Below, piece by piece: positions 46,921-55,250 of a DNA stretch of 64,000 nucleotides. Below the pieces are notes generated by a model. That model ran no database searches, was not told the DNA's origin, and was given only the letters and a program-made list of their open reading frames with translations. The stretch comes from Alteromonas aestuariivivens. Lineage in GTDB: Bacteria; Pseudomonadota; Gammaproteobacteria; Enterobacterales; Alteromonadaceae. The stretch lies in the NCBI RefSeq assembly GCF_003367475.1, contig NZ_QRHA01000006.1:248001-312000 (forward strand). Direction: 5' to 3'. The position numbers were made by a program, and so were the translations under genes. Each line of letters starts with the position of its first letter. Position 1 is the stretch's first letter.

Positions 46921-46997
46921 AGGGGTGTAGTTCGAATTGGTAGAACAGCGGTCTCCAAAACCGATGGTTGGGGGTTCGAGTCCCTCCACCCCTGCCA
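46921..46997 (+). tRNA. tRNA-Trp (anticodon CCA)
   Basis: The cloverleaf is complete. The acceptor stem AGGGGTG/CACCCCT, anticodon loop CTCCAAA (anticodon at 46955-46957), T-arm GGGGGTTCGAGTCCCTC and an encoded CCA end at 46997 are all present. The D-loop has one base more than in E. coli. It is directly upstream of secE, as in many gammaproteobacteria, but without tufB in front. Confidence 0.97.
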
Positions 46998-47058
46998 AAA
47001 TATCGTCTTGCGACCATGCGCGTGAGGCAAATAGTTGCAGTAATGCTAGGATCGTGAC

Positions 47059-47436
47059 ATGAGCGAAAAAACGGAAAATACGTCCAATCCGTTGGACATG
47101 TTGAAATGGTTGATTGTGTTTGCCCTGCTGGCGGGCCTGATCTCCGCAAATTATATGTTCGGTGAAGTTTCGGTACTGTATCGAGCCCTGGCTGCCGTTG
47201 CCGTTGTGGTGATTGCTGGTTTTATCGCCGCCACTACTGAGAAGGGTAGTGCTTTTCTGACGTTCGCCAAAGAATCCCGTCTGGAAGTGCGCAAGGTCAT
47301 TTGGCCAACCCGCCAGGAAGCCAATCAGACTACCTTGATTGTTATGGTTGCAACCGTCTTCATGGCACTGGTCCTTTGGGGGCTGGATGGCATTATCGTG
47401 CGTTTGGTCGGCTTTATTACCGGAATAGGAGCATAA
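47059..47436 (+). CDS. secE: Preprotein translocase subunit SecE
   Basis: The 125-residue protein of the SecYEG channel has three membrane helices: two in the N-terminal half and the conserved one (TTLIVMVATVFMALVLWGLDGIIV) after the amphipathic ESRLEVRKVIWPTRQE helix. The three-helix form is typical of gammaproteobacteria. An AGGAT site precedes the ATG, and nusG begins 3 bases after its stop. Confidence 0.96.
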   Translation: MSEKTENTSNPLDMLKWLIVFALLAGLISANYMFGEVSVLYRALAAVAVVVIAGFIAATTEKGSAFLTFAKESRLEVRKVIWPTRQEANQTTLIVMVATVFMALVLWGLDGIIVRLVGFITGIGA

Positions 47437-47439
47437 GCG

Positions 47440-47994
47440 ATGTCTGAAGAAACCAAGCAAGCCAAGAAAAGATGGTATGTGGTTCAGGCCTATTCACAGT
47501 ATGAGTCGCGGGTTAAGAAAACCCTGCTTGAATACATCAAAATGCATGGCATGGAAGATTACTTTGGTCAGGTTCTGGTACCTACCGAAGAAGTGGTTGA
47601 GATGCGTGCCGGCCAGAAGCGTAAATCTGAGCGTAAGTTTTACCCAGGCTACGTACTGGTTGAAATGGAAATGAATGAAGATTCGTGGCATTTGGTGAAA
47701 AGCGTACCTCGTGTACTGGGCTTCATTGGTGGTACTTCAGATCGCCCAATGCCTATCTCCCAGCGTGAGGCAGATGCGATCCTCAACCGTCTGGAAGAGT
47801 CGGTTGACAAACCGAAGCCAAAAACCTTGTTCGAACCAGGCGAAGTGGTTCGGGTTATCGATGGCCCGTTTGCCGATTTCAATGGTGTAGTTGAAGAAGT
47901 TGACTACGAAAAGAGCCGCGTAAAGGTATCGGTACTCATTTTCGGACGTTCTACTCCGGTAGATCTGGAATTCGGTCAGGTCGAGAAAGGCTAA
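47440..47994 (+). CDS. nusG: Transcription elongation and termination factor NusG
   Basis: The 184-residue protein has the NGN domain ([36 protein letters not shown]) and the KOW domain ([35 protein letters not shown]). It binds RNA polymerase and links to Rho and the ribosome. It is coupled to secE and ends at a strong intrinsic terminator. In most relatives rplK follows at once; here a ten-kilobase insert follows. Confidence 0.97.
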   Translation: MSEETKQAKKRWYVVQAYSQYESRVKKTLLEYIKMHGMEDYFGQVLVPTEEVVEMRAGQKRKSERKFYPGYVLVEMEMNEDSWHLVKSVPRVLGFIGGTSDRPMPISQREADAILNRLEESVDKPKPKTLFEPGEVVRVIDGPFADFNGVVEEVDYEKSRVKVSVLIFGRSTPVDLEFGQVEKG

Positions 47995-48016
47995 CCGATT
48001 TCCTGGTTATCATTTC

Positions 48017-48047
48017 AAAAAAAAAGCGGCTCAATGCCGCTTTTTTT
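48017..48047 (+). terminator. Strong intrinsic terminator after nusG
   Basis: An AAAAAGCGGC/GCCGCTTTTT stem is flanked by long A- and T-runs. It isolates the secE-nusG message from the insert. Confidence 0.92.
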
Positions 48048-48200
48048 GTGCCTGCGAAGCCAGAACAACGATGTGTTAGTTTACCGAGAAACCAGACATC
48101 ATAACGATCACGGTACATTTTCATAATCTTCCGAATTTGTAGTGCGGCGGTATATCACATTTAATGCAGAGTAACGTTAGATCATCAGAGTGAGGATTGT

Positions 48201-49898
48201 ATGACTTTGCGCTATCTCGGCTTGTTGGTGGCTGGATTGTCATTGTGCGGATGCTCGCAGAATATTCAGAGCACCGATAATTCTGACCTAGTGGCGATTC
48301 AGCTCAATCAGGTGGGCTTTTCCCCTGAACTGCCTAAACTGGCAGTAATCGAAAATTACCATTCGGTTGATTACTCTGTTGTTGATTTGGAGAATGGCGT
48401 GCAGGTATTGTCCGGTAGCGTTCCGAGCGGAACTATTTGGTCACCTGCCGGGGTTCCCGCCAATGTTGTTGATCTCAGCAGCATTACAAGGGCAGGAAAA
48501 TATCGAATATCTGTGGCTAATGGCAAAGCTTTCAGAGACTTCGATGTTTCAGGTACCGCATTTGCTACCCTGCATGATGCCGCAATCAAAGCGTATTATT
48601 ACAATCGTGCCGGTTCAGCCCTGCTTCAAGAGTACGCCGGTATATGGGCGCGTGAGTCTGGCCATAAGGATGAGCATGTACTTGTGCACAGATCGGCTGC
48701 ATCGGATTTTCGTCCGTCAGGAACCGTATTGTCGGCGCCTAAGGGCTGGTACGATGCCGGTGATTACAACAAGTACGTAGTGAATTCGGGGATCAGTACC
48801 TATACGCTGATGCGGACCTACTTGGACTTTCAGCCGTTTTATCAGAATCGGCAGTGGAATATCCCGGAATCCGGCAATGGGCGTGCAGACATTCTTGATG
48901 AGATAGCCTGGAACCTGGACTGGATGCATTCCATGCAGGACGCTGACGGCGGGGTTTATCATAAACTGACGACATTACAATTCTCGGGTGCTGAGATGCC
49001 CGCGCAGGCGACGGAAGCCCGTTATGTAGTGCAAAAAAGTACCGCGGCGACGCTCAACTTTGCCGCGGTGTTTGCGATGGCGAGTCGCTTGTACCCGGAA
49101 CATGCCCAGGCTTATCTGGCATCTGCACAAATGGCGTGGCAGTGGGCCAATCGCTTCCCGGATACAGAGTTTCGAAACCCTGAAGACGTTGCCACCGGGG
49201 AGTACGGTGATCAGACATTTTCCGATGAATTTGGCTGGGCGGCTGCCGAATTGTATCTTGCAACTCAGGACATCCGCTATCTGAACCGGTTTTTGAGTTA
49301 TAACCTCACCCTGTCAACGCCTTCCTGGTTCGATACAGCCTCGCTTGCCTACATTTCATTGTTGAGTGACGGGCATGAACTGTTATCCACCACGATATAT
49401 GATCAACTTTCCCGTGCTCTGATGGAGTACGCAGCAGACGCAGCGCGTGAGTCAGATTCGTCATCTTTTGCCGTTGCCATGCAGGAGCGAGATTTTGTCT
49501 GGGGCAGTAATAGTGTGGCGCTCAACAAAGCGATGCTGGTCTGGAAGGCCTGGCAACTAAGTGGAATCGGGCAATACAGGCAGGTCTCTCTTGGTCTGCT
49601 CGATTACATACTGGGCCGCAACCCGCTAGGCATGAGCTTTGTCACTGGGTTTGGTCAGATCTCACCTATGAAAATACACCACCGCCCGTCAGAGGCTGAC
49701 GGAATCCTGGCACCGGTACCCGGTTTTGTTGTTGGTGGCCCCCAAAACGGACATCAGGACGGATGTCATTACCGCAGTGATTTGCCAGCGGTTTCCTATC
49801 TGGACGACTGGTGTTCCTACTCAACCAACGAAGTCACAATTAACTGGAATGCTCCGCTGGTGTACATGCTCGCTGCGGTGATGGCTGGATCAGACTGA
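48201..49898 (+). CDS. GH9 family glycoside hydrolase, cellulase-like lipoprotein
   Basis: The 565-residue protein probably cuts beta-1,4-glucans. The lipobox LCGC (Cys18) predicts a lipoprotein facing the periplasm or cell surface. An N-terminal Ig-like domain (about 30-118, starting IQLNQVGFSPELPKLAVI) leads to the GH9 (alpha/alpha)6 barrel. Asp185 and Asp188 in GWYDAGDYNKYV are the base pair, KIHHRPS lies late in the chain, and Glu544 in TNEVTINWNAPLVY is the catalytic acid. All key residues are present. No cellulose-binding module is seen. The substrate could be cellulose, mixed-linkage glucan or oligosaccharides. Confidence 0.9.
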   Translation: MTLRYLGLLVAGLSLCGCSQNIQSTDNSDLVAIQLNQVGFSPELPKLAVIENYHSVDYSVVDLENGVQVLSGSVPSGTIWSPAGVPANVVDLSSITRAGKYRISVANGKAFRDFDVSGTAFATLHDAAIKAYYYNRAGSALLQEYAGIWARESGHKDEHVLVHRSAASDFRPSGTVLSAPKGWYDAGDYNKYVVNSGISTYTLMRTYLDFQPFYQNRQWNIPESGNGRADILDEIAWNLDWMHSMQDADGGVYHKLTTLQFSGAEMPAQATEARYVVQKSTAATLNFAAVFAMASRLYPEHAQAYLASAQMAWQWANRFPDTEFRNPEDVATGEYGDQTFSDEFGWAAAELYLATQDIRYLNRFLSYNLTLSTPSWFDTASLAYISLLSDGHELLSTTIYDQLSRALMEYAADAARESDSSSFAVAMQERDFVWGSNSVALNKAMLVWKAWQLSGIGQYRQVSLGLLDYILGRNPLGMSFVTGFGQISPMKIHHRPSEADGILAPVPGFVVGGPQNGHQDGCHYRSDLPAVSYLDDWCSYSTNEVTINWNAPLVYMLAAVMAGSD

Positions 49899-49903
49899 TC
49901 CAG
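49885..49903. promoter_or_regulatory. Perfect inverted repeat overlapping the GH9 stop codon
   Basis: CTGGATCAG and CTGATCCAG flank a central A (9+1+9). It may fold as a 7-bp hairpin in RNA or act as a DNA operator; no T-run follows, so termination would be weak. Its CTGATCC half also occurs at the hemH promoter. Confidence 0.4.
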
Positions 49904-50324
49904 GGATCGGTCCCAAATATCGGATGACGTTTTTACACTGGGTGGATGAATGCTTTGTGCACATAACCGGTGGGTAGCATGGCGCATGACAGGGGGATCT
50001 CGCAGCGGGATGGAGCGCGGTTATGAAATTTAAGCCTCGCGTGACGATTTGTTAAGTCTATGTATTTATTTAATTTTTTTCTTTTCAAAGGCGATGGTAA
50101 TAATATTGTTAATTAAATGTTTCGTATTATCGTTTCTCTGTTGTGATATTTACTGAGTGAATTGATAGTCCATTCATTCTCTTACAAACTTAAGAAAAAC
50201 AAGCAAGTAAACGCGCATGTCAGGTGGTGTGTCAGTCGTTCCCGAATGATGTGCAATCACTCAACCAGCAGAAAGGTTCATAGTCCATGATGGATAGGGG
50301 CCTCTGCTCATTGGAGTCGTGATG
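49904..50324. other. Intergenic region upstream of the TonB-dependent receptor
   Basis: The gap of about 420 bases contains an AT-rich core (about 50060-50180) with T-runs and TTAATTAA, likely the promoter region of the receptor-halogenase genes. A 10-codon frame at 50023-50055 has a ribosome-site-like GGAG but no other support. Confidence 0.45.
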
Positions 50325-53300
50325 ATGGTGTATCGGAAACCGGTGTCTAAGCCAAGCTGCCTTATTAATTTCAGGAAATCGCTTACTGCGATTGCGATGA
50401 TGTCAGCGTTTGGCAGCGTGCATGCTCAACAGGCCGATTCAACAACAGATAATGCAGCGCAGGACGATGAATCTCAGCTTGAGGTTATTGAGGTAAGTGG
50501 TACGCGGGGCAATTTGTTAAATGCTCAAAATCTCAAACGAAATTCCGATACGGTGCTGGATAGCATTACCGCTTCTGATATTGGTGTTTTGCCTGATCGC
50601 AGTGTGCTAGAGGCCATTCAGCGGCTTCCAGGGATATCAATAGAGCGTTTTGCTGGTCCTGACGATCCGGACCACTTTAGTGTTGAGGGCAGCGGTGCCA
50701 TTATCCGGGGTATGACTCAGACCCGCAGTGAATTTAATGGGCGTGACTCGTTTACCGCCAACAGTGGCCGGGGATTGTCGTTTCAGGATGTTTCTCCGGA
50801 ATTGATGGGTGGAGTGGACGTATACAAAAACCAGACTGCCGATATGATCGAGGGGGGAATTGGTGGTACGGTGAGTTTGCGTACCCGCAAGCCCTTCGAC
50901 TCTCAAGGCCGGGTGATAGCCATTGGCGGGGACTATTCTTATGGTGATGTTGCCGAAAAGGGCAGCCCCACATTTTCGGCCCTGTACAGTGATCGTTGGG
51001 ATCTCGACTCCGCAGGTGAGTTTGGATTGCTGGTTAATTATGCCGATTCACAGCTGTATGGCGAATCTCACGGTATTCAATCCGATGCATTTGTAACCAT
51101 GTACGCAAGAGATTTGGCCGGTGCAGAGTCTTTCGTTGGTGAAAATGGTGAAGGCATTGTGTGGATGCCGAATGCGTCCAACCTGCTGAAAAAGTTCGAC
51201 GATCGGGAGCGCAAGGGCTTTGCGTCTGCGTTGCAGTGGGAAAGTGAAGACGAAACCCTGCTTGGTACGCTGCAATACATTCGTTCTGATGCCAAGCTGT
51301 CATGGCATGAACAGGCGGTGAAGTATCAGGGCGGTTATTACAACATTAATGAAAGGCGCACCCGGCCGCTGGATGGTACATCATTTACGTTTGATGACCG
51401 TGGCCTGTTTGAGTCCGGAACTCTGACTCAGGGAGTGGATGGGTGGCGGGCCGGTGATGGCAACGCAGATCGCGTAATCCGTTCTTGGGAGACGGGTGGC
51501 CGGCCCCAGTTTGGTTACCCCACACAATTTGACAGCCGGGTTAAGGACACCGAAAGCCTGGTGGAAGACCTGTCGTTCAATTTGCGCTGGCTTGCTTCGG
51601 AAAATCTCGAACTGACTGCGGATTTTCAGTATATCGACGCAGAAACTTCCGATGATGATGTGGTGGTGCACACCGCAGCTTTTGCAGGGCAGACTTATGA
51701 CGTAACGGGTTCAACACCGGACATGATGCTGCTCGAACCCTATTTCGGCTACCGGGACGCCAACCCTGAAGTGTACGCAGGCGGAGTATATCCTGGCTTT
51801 ACGGATGATCCGGCCGGAGACAGCAACTACTTTCAGGACCGTACATCGTATTTTCTCAGAAGTGCAATGGATCATTACGAGCGTTCTGAAGGAGAGTCGA
51901 AGGCATTTCGTCTGGATGGCAAATACTTCCTCGGGGATGACAGTCTGTTTACGTCCCTGCAAACAGGTGTGCGCTATGCCAAGCGGGAACAGACGGTGCG
52001 ATCCACTGACTGGAACTGGGGTTCACTGGGGCCGGAATTTTCCGGTTCAACCCCTGCTGCCTGGCTCGACACCTTGCCTGATGACTACCAGAGCAACTTT
52101 GAGATGGTGGACTGGTCAGATTTCCACGGTGGTGGAGTGGCACACATTCCGGGCGATCAAACCATACATGCAACGGAAGCGTTTGTCCGTTCAGTTATTA
52201 ATGGAAATATGCCCTACAAAACCGATGCGGGTGACTGGGTACCCTATCCGAATCGAACAAACGTAACGCTGGACTCGCAGTACGGGATCTTCGCACCGGG
52301 GGAAATCAATGACACGACTGAAGTTAATAAAGCCATTTATCTGCGCCTGAATTTTGAAGGGGGCGAGGATCTGTTCTTCTCGGGTAATGTTGGGTTGCGT
52401 TACGTAAAACTGACCCGCGAAGCCAATGGCTTTATAAACTACCCTGACCTTGTGCCCGCGCCTGAGTTTGCTGCGCCCGGTGATCTTGCCAATCAGCAAC
52501 TGAATCCGGAAATTGTTACGGCTTGGGTAAATGATCAGGTAGCGCAGGGTAACTACGCCAGTTTTGAAGATGCCTTGCAGGCAGAAGAAAACCGCTGGAT
52601 AGGTGAGCCGCTGAATTATTTGCCTGTAGAGGACAGGGCATTCGGAGATGAAACCGCCGAGCGCCAGGAAGCGAAAACGGATTTCAGTATGCTGTTGCCC
52701 AGCTTTAACATCAAAGTGGAGTTGACCGACGAGCTCATTGGTCGATTTGCTTTTTCCAAAGCGGTGGCCATGCCGGACATTGGGGATGTGCGCAACAGGG
52801 TAATGCTGGGTAATGATGACGTACAGGCCATCAGGCCGACCAACCCCGACCCTGGTACACAGCCAGATCCGGAAGACACATTGATTCAGGGCGCCTATGT
52901 TCCTGCATGGACAGGGGAAGGTGGCAACCCTTACCTGGAGCCAATGGAATCCTGGCAATATGACGTGGCCCTGGAATGGTATTTTGCGGAGGTGGGGCAA
53001 CTGAGTGTGACACTGTTCCATAAAGACCTGAGAAACTACTTTATTCAGGGGGCTACGCCGCAAAGCTTTACCAATCCAACCACAGGCCAGACACAAACGG
53101 CATTGGTGAACACTACAACCAATGGTGGAAAGGGTAAAATGGATGGCGTGGAGTTTGCTTACCAGCAATTTTTCGATACGTTACCCGCGCCCTGGGATGG
53201 CTTGGGGGTGCAGGCGACATTTACCTATATTGATGCCAGTGGGGTCCCTAACAACCAGATTGATGCCGAGGATGAATCCTGGGCAGGAGATTCCGCCACC

Positions 53301-53672
53301 GACCCTGGCATCCGGGTCAGTTTGGACTCAATACCCCTGGAAGGTCAGTCCAAGCGGACGTTTAACCTTGTCGGTATGTACGAAAAAAATGGCTGGAGTG
53401 CCAGGCTGGCTTATAATTGGCGCTCCCGTTACCTGCTCACCACCCGTGACGTGATATCCAAGGCGCCGCTTTGGTATGATGATCACGGCCAGTTAGACGG
53501 TTCCTTGTTCTACAACATAAACGACAACTTTACTGTTGGATTACAGGGAACAAACCTGACCAATTCCCAGTCGGAGACCATCATGATGCTGAACAATGAC
53601 GGGTTGGAAGCGGGCCGCTCCTGGTTTGTCTCAGATCGGCGGATAGCGTTGGTGGCGCGGGCCAATTTTTAG
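50325..53672 (+). CDS. TonB-dependent outer-membrane receptor
   Basis: The protein of about 1115 residues starts at one of three adjacent start codons (GTG 50319, ATG 50322, ATG 50325); the last is 8 bases from a GGAG site. A signal peptide ends ..GSVHAQQ. A TonB-box-like LEVIEVSGTRGN is followed by the plug domain (about 55-190: SDIGVLPDRSVLEAIQRLPGISIERF). The 22-strand barrel ends in an aromatic ..ALVARANF. The form is that of large Alteromonadales/Xanthomonadales receptors linked with carbohydrate uptake. Position between a GH9 enzyme and halogenases suggests uptake of a glucan oligomer or an aromatic compound. Confidence 0.93.
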   Translation: MVYRKPVSKPSCLINFRKSLTAIAMMSAFGSVHAQQADSTTDNAAQDDESQLEVIEVSGTRGNLLNAQNLKRNSDTVLDSITASDIGVLPDRSVLEAIQRLPGISIERFAGPDDPDHFSVEGSGAIIRGMTQTRSEFNGRDSFTANSGRGLSFQDVSPELMGGVDVYKNQTADMIEGGIGGTVSLRTRKPFDSQGRVIAIGGDYSYGDVAEKGSPTFSALYSDRWDLDSAGEFGLLVNYADSQLYGESHGIQSDAFVTMYARDLAGAESFVGENGEGIVWMPNASNLLKKFDDRERKGFASALQWESEDETLLGTLQYIRSDAKLSWHEQAVKYQGGYYNINERRTRPLDGTSFTFDDRGLFESGTLTQGVDGWRAGDGNADRVIRSWETGGRPQFGYPTQFDSRVKDTESLVEDLSFNLRWLASENLELTADFQYIDAETSDDDVVVHTAAFAGQTYDVTGSTPDMMLLEPYFGYRDANPEVYAGGVYPGFTDDPAGDSNYFQDRTSYFLRSAMDHYERSEGESKAFRLDGKYFLGDDSLFTSLQTGVRYAKREQTVRSTDWNWGSLGPEFSGSTPAAWLDTLPDDYQSNFEMVDWSDFHGGGVAHIPGDQTIHATEAFVRSVINGNMPYKTDAGDWVPYPNRTNVTLDSQYGIFAPGEINDTTEVNKAIYLRLNFEGGEDLFFSGNVGLRYVKLTREANGFINYPDLVPAPEFAAPGDLANQQLNPEIVTAWVNDQVAQGNYASFEDALQAEENRWIGEPLNYLPVEDRAFGDETAERQEAKTDFSMLLPSFNIKVELTDELIGRFAFSKAVAMPDIGDVRNRVMLGNDDVQAIRPTNPDPGTQPDPEDTLIQGAYVPAWTGEGGNPYLEPMESWQYDVALEWYFAEVGQLSVTLFHKDLRNYFIQGATPQSFTNPTTGQTQTALVNTTTNGGKGKMDGVEFAYQQFFDTLPAPWDGLGVQATFTYIDASGVPNNQIDAEDESWAGDSATDPGIRVSLDSIPLEGQSKRTFNLVGMYEKNGWSARLAYNWRSRYLLTTRDVISKAPLWYDDHGQLDGSLFYNINDNFTVGLQGTNLTNSQSETIMMLNNDGLEAGRSWFVSDRRIALVARANF

Positions 53673-53711
53673 ATCGCTGAAGTACCTTGGCGCGTATCCC
53701 CAGGTTTCTGC

Positions 53712-55250
53712 ATGGTGAAGCCGGTTGATATAGTGATTTTAGGTGGCGGCACTGCCGGTTGGATGAGTGCCGCTGCACTGTCGCGTCTGTTGCCGGCAAG
53801 CCGCTACCGGATCACGCTGGTGAGTGCACCTGAACTTCAAACCGTGGGCGTCGGAGAAGCCACCATTCCTCACATTCGATATTTCAACCAAACGTTAGGA
53901 ATTGATGAAAATGAGTTTATCCGTTCCGTCGGTGCGACATACAAACTCGCCATTCGGTTCAAAGGTTGGGGGTACGAGGCGAGCGACTATTGTCACGGCT
54001 TTGGGTATAGCGGTGAACGGATAAACGATATTGAATTCCACCACTATTTTTTGCGGGCTTTTGGCCGTTCATCCGAAGTGGACTACGATCGTTTTTGTCT
54101 GGCATCTCTCGCTGCCAGGGCGCATCGGTTTGAATATCCAAAACAGGGTGATTCAATGGCAGGGCGATACGGCTACGCCTTCCATCTGGACGCTACCCGT
54201 TATGCTGATTATCTGCGTGAGTTCAGCCTGGCCAACGGTGTAAAGCATATCCTGGGCAAGGTAGAAAGCGTGCAGTTGTCACTGTCAGGGGACATTTGCA
54301 GTCTGCGGTTATTGAACGGTGAAATTATTGAGGGTGACTGGTTTCTCGATTGCAGCGGGTTTAGTGCACGGCTCATAGAACAGGAACTCAACAGCGGTTA
54401 TGAAAGCTGGCAGCAATGGTTACCGTGTGATCGGGCCGTTGCCGGCGCTTCAGGAGCGATGGATTCACCTCCAACTTACACCCTGTCACAAACCCATTGT
54501 GCGGGGTGGCGTTGGCAGATCCCGCTGCAGCACCGCACGGGTAACGGTGTGGTCTATGCGAGTCATGAAATGTCCGATGATGAGGCGGCGGTGTTATTGA
54601 ACCGCTCTGTTGAGGGTATTGATGAATCCCGGCTTAAGGTACTGAGTTTCCTGCCGGGGAAACGTCGCAAAAGCTGGCAGCGAAATTGTGTTGCCATCGG
54701 CCTTTCGAGTGGGTTTCTGGAGCCACTGGAGTCGACTAGCTTGTATCTGGTGCAGGTTGCGATTGAGAAATTTATTGAATATTTGCCGGCAGATAGGAAT
54801 TGTCACGCAGAGCGGCAGGCATTTAACCAGTTTATCGATATCGAATACGAGCGCATTCGCGATTTCCTGATCCTGCATTACCATCAAAACGGGCTCAATT
54901 CTTCGTTTTGGCGTTATTGCGCGACTATGGCTCTGCCCGATTCGCTAAACCTGCGATTGCAGCTTTATGACGAAACCGGTCATTTCAGTGGCTATCGGCA
55001 GGGTTTATTTATGCCGGTTTCCTGGGTTACGGTTGCTCTGGGGCAGGGGCGTTATCCGCAGGGTATTGACGGCAGGATGCAAAAGTGGCCCAAGCACCAG
55101 ATTGCGCAGGAACTGACGAGTTACCAGGCAAAACTCGTCAGCCTGGTCGGCCAAATGTCTGCCCATAAGTATGCCCTAGGGCGCGCTGGAGAAGAGGGGC
55201 TCAGATATCCTGAGGCATCCCCAAGTCTGTATGGATTTGTATCCGGATGA
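53712..55250 (+). CDS. Flavin-dependent tryptophan halogenase family protein, copy 1
   Basis: The 512-residue protein has every residue expected for an active halogenase. The FAD glycines are GGGTAG (11-16) and the catalytic lysine is Lys78 in ATYKLAIRF. The WxWxIP signature is WRWQIP (266-271), and the catalytic glutamate is Glu340 in LEPLESTS. Halogenases of this class use FADH2, oxygen and chloride or bromide to form hypohalous acid that the lysine delivers to an indole or other aromatic. The true substrate is unknown. A flavin reductase is not adjacent. Its last four bases overlap the next gene's start. Confidence 0.92.
   Translation: MVKPVDIVILGGGTAGWMSAAALSRLLPASRYRITLVSAPELQTVGVGEATIPHIRYFNQTLGIDENEFIRSVGATYKLAIRFKGWGYEASDYCHGFGYSGERINDIEFHHYFLRAFGRSSEVDYDRFCLASLAARAHRFEYPKQGDSMAGRYGYAFHLDATRYADYLREFSLANGVKHILGKVESVQLSLSGDICSLRLLNGEIIEGDWFLDCSGFSARLIEQELNSGYESWQQWLPCDRAVAGASGAMDSPPTYTLSQTHCAGWRWQIPLQHRTGNGVVYASHEMSDDEAAVLLNRSVEGIDESRLKVLSFLPGKRRKSWQRNCVAIGLSSGFLEPLESTSLYLVQVAIEKFIEYLPADRNCHAERQAFNQFIDIEYERIRDFLILHYHQNGLNSSFWRYCATMALPDSLNLRLQLYDETGHFSGYRQGLFMPVSWVTVALGQGRYPQGIDGRMQKWPKHQIAQELTSYQAKLVSLVGQMSAHKYALGRAGEEGLRYPEASPSLYGFVSG

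Noticed and set aside
50023..50055. Ten-codon leader peptide before the TonB receptor
   Set aside because: It has a GGAG upstream but no regulatory codon run, no following attenuator hairpin and no other support.
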